A stretch of 5,388 nt of DNA, from the NCBI GenBank assembly GCA_938039195.1, contig CALHVK010000097.1, forward strand, positions 1 to 5,388, in the 5' to 3' direction. Within the stretch, counting starts at the first letter, position 1, and each line of letters starts with the position of its first letter. Below the pieces are notes generated by a model, which was not told the origin of the DNA, searched no databases, and saw nothing but the letters and a program-made list of their open reading frames with translations. This stretch comes from an uncultured Carnobacteriaceae bacterium. GTDB lineage: Bacteria > Bacillota > Bacilli > Lactobacillales > Aerococcaceae. The position numbers were made by a program, and so were the translations under genes. Positions 5,322 to 5,388 of the stretch are shown here, piece by piece.

Positions 5322-5388
5322 TTGTATTCTCCTAGTGCAAGTTCTACTCTCATCATTAAATATCATAAAAATCAGCCTTCTATTTCTC

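Noticed and set aside
1..5388. CRISPR array, tRNA or rRNA genes
   Set aside because: No regularly spaced repeat-spacer pattern, tRNA cloverleaf with conserved arms, or rRNA signature was found on either strand by eye.

Overview
The window suggests a low-GC Gram-positive bacterium, most likely of the order Lactobacillales. The basis is the strong AGGAG-type ribosome binding sites, the CopA/CopZ proteins behind a TACANNTGTA-type (CopY) operator, an ISL3-family transposase remnant and immunity genes of kinds common in streptococci and their relatives. A Granulicatella-like genus is only a guess. All protein genes lie on the minus strand, so the island reads from right to left.

Layout from left to right. 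Positions 1-280 hold no gene but a striking plus-strand structured RNA candidate: long nested inverted repeats ending in a U-run. Its last 40 bases recur 95 bp downstream. A terminator at 416-446 closes the copper operon. copZ (460-660) and copA (678-2921) form a copper-efflux operon read leftwards. Its promoter (2963-2991) is covered by four cop-box-like repeats spaced exactly 13 bp apart. No copY repressor gene is in the window, although the operator is well kept.

From about 3000 to the right end the DNA looks more AT-rich and accessory. It is a graveyard and store of toxin-immunity genes of the polymorphic-toxin type. It contains an intact Imm33/DUF2185-type immunity gene (3073-3417) with its own terminator, and an Imm59-like immunity gene (3557-3888) broken by two one-base insertions in homopolymer runs. 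It also has a short possible toxin tail overlapping that gene's start, an unrecognised 158-residue gene (3980-4456), and directly upstream of it the 73-residue C-terminal tail of a probable toxin (4473-4694). That tail is cut off where a 126-bp piece of an ISL3 transposase gene begins (4699-4824). A further terminator and an unrecognised 140-residue gene (4899-5321) finish the window.

How it fits together: copA and copZ are a conventional copper-efflux module. The island beside it looks like successive toxin-tail plus immunity cassettes in which toxins were lost or truncated and immunity genes kept, with IS-mediated rearrangement. The most promising undescribed items are the structured RNA, the 158-residue putative immunity protein next to its toxin tail, and the four-box cop operator.
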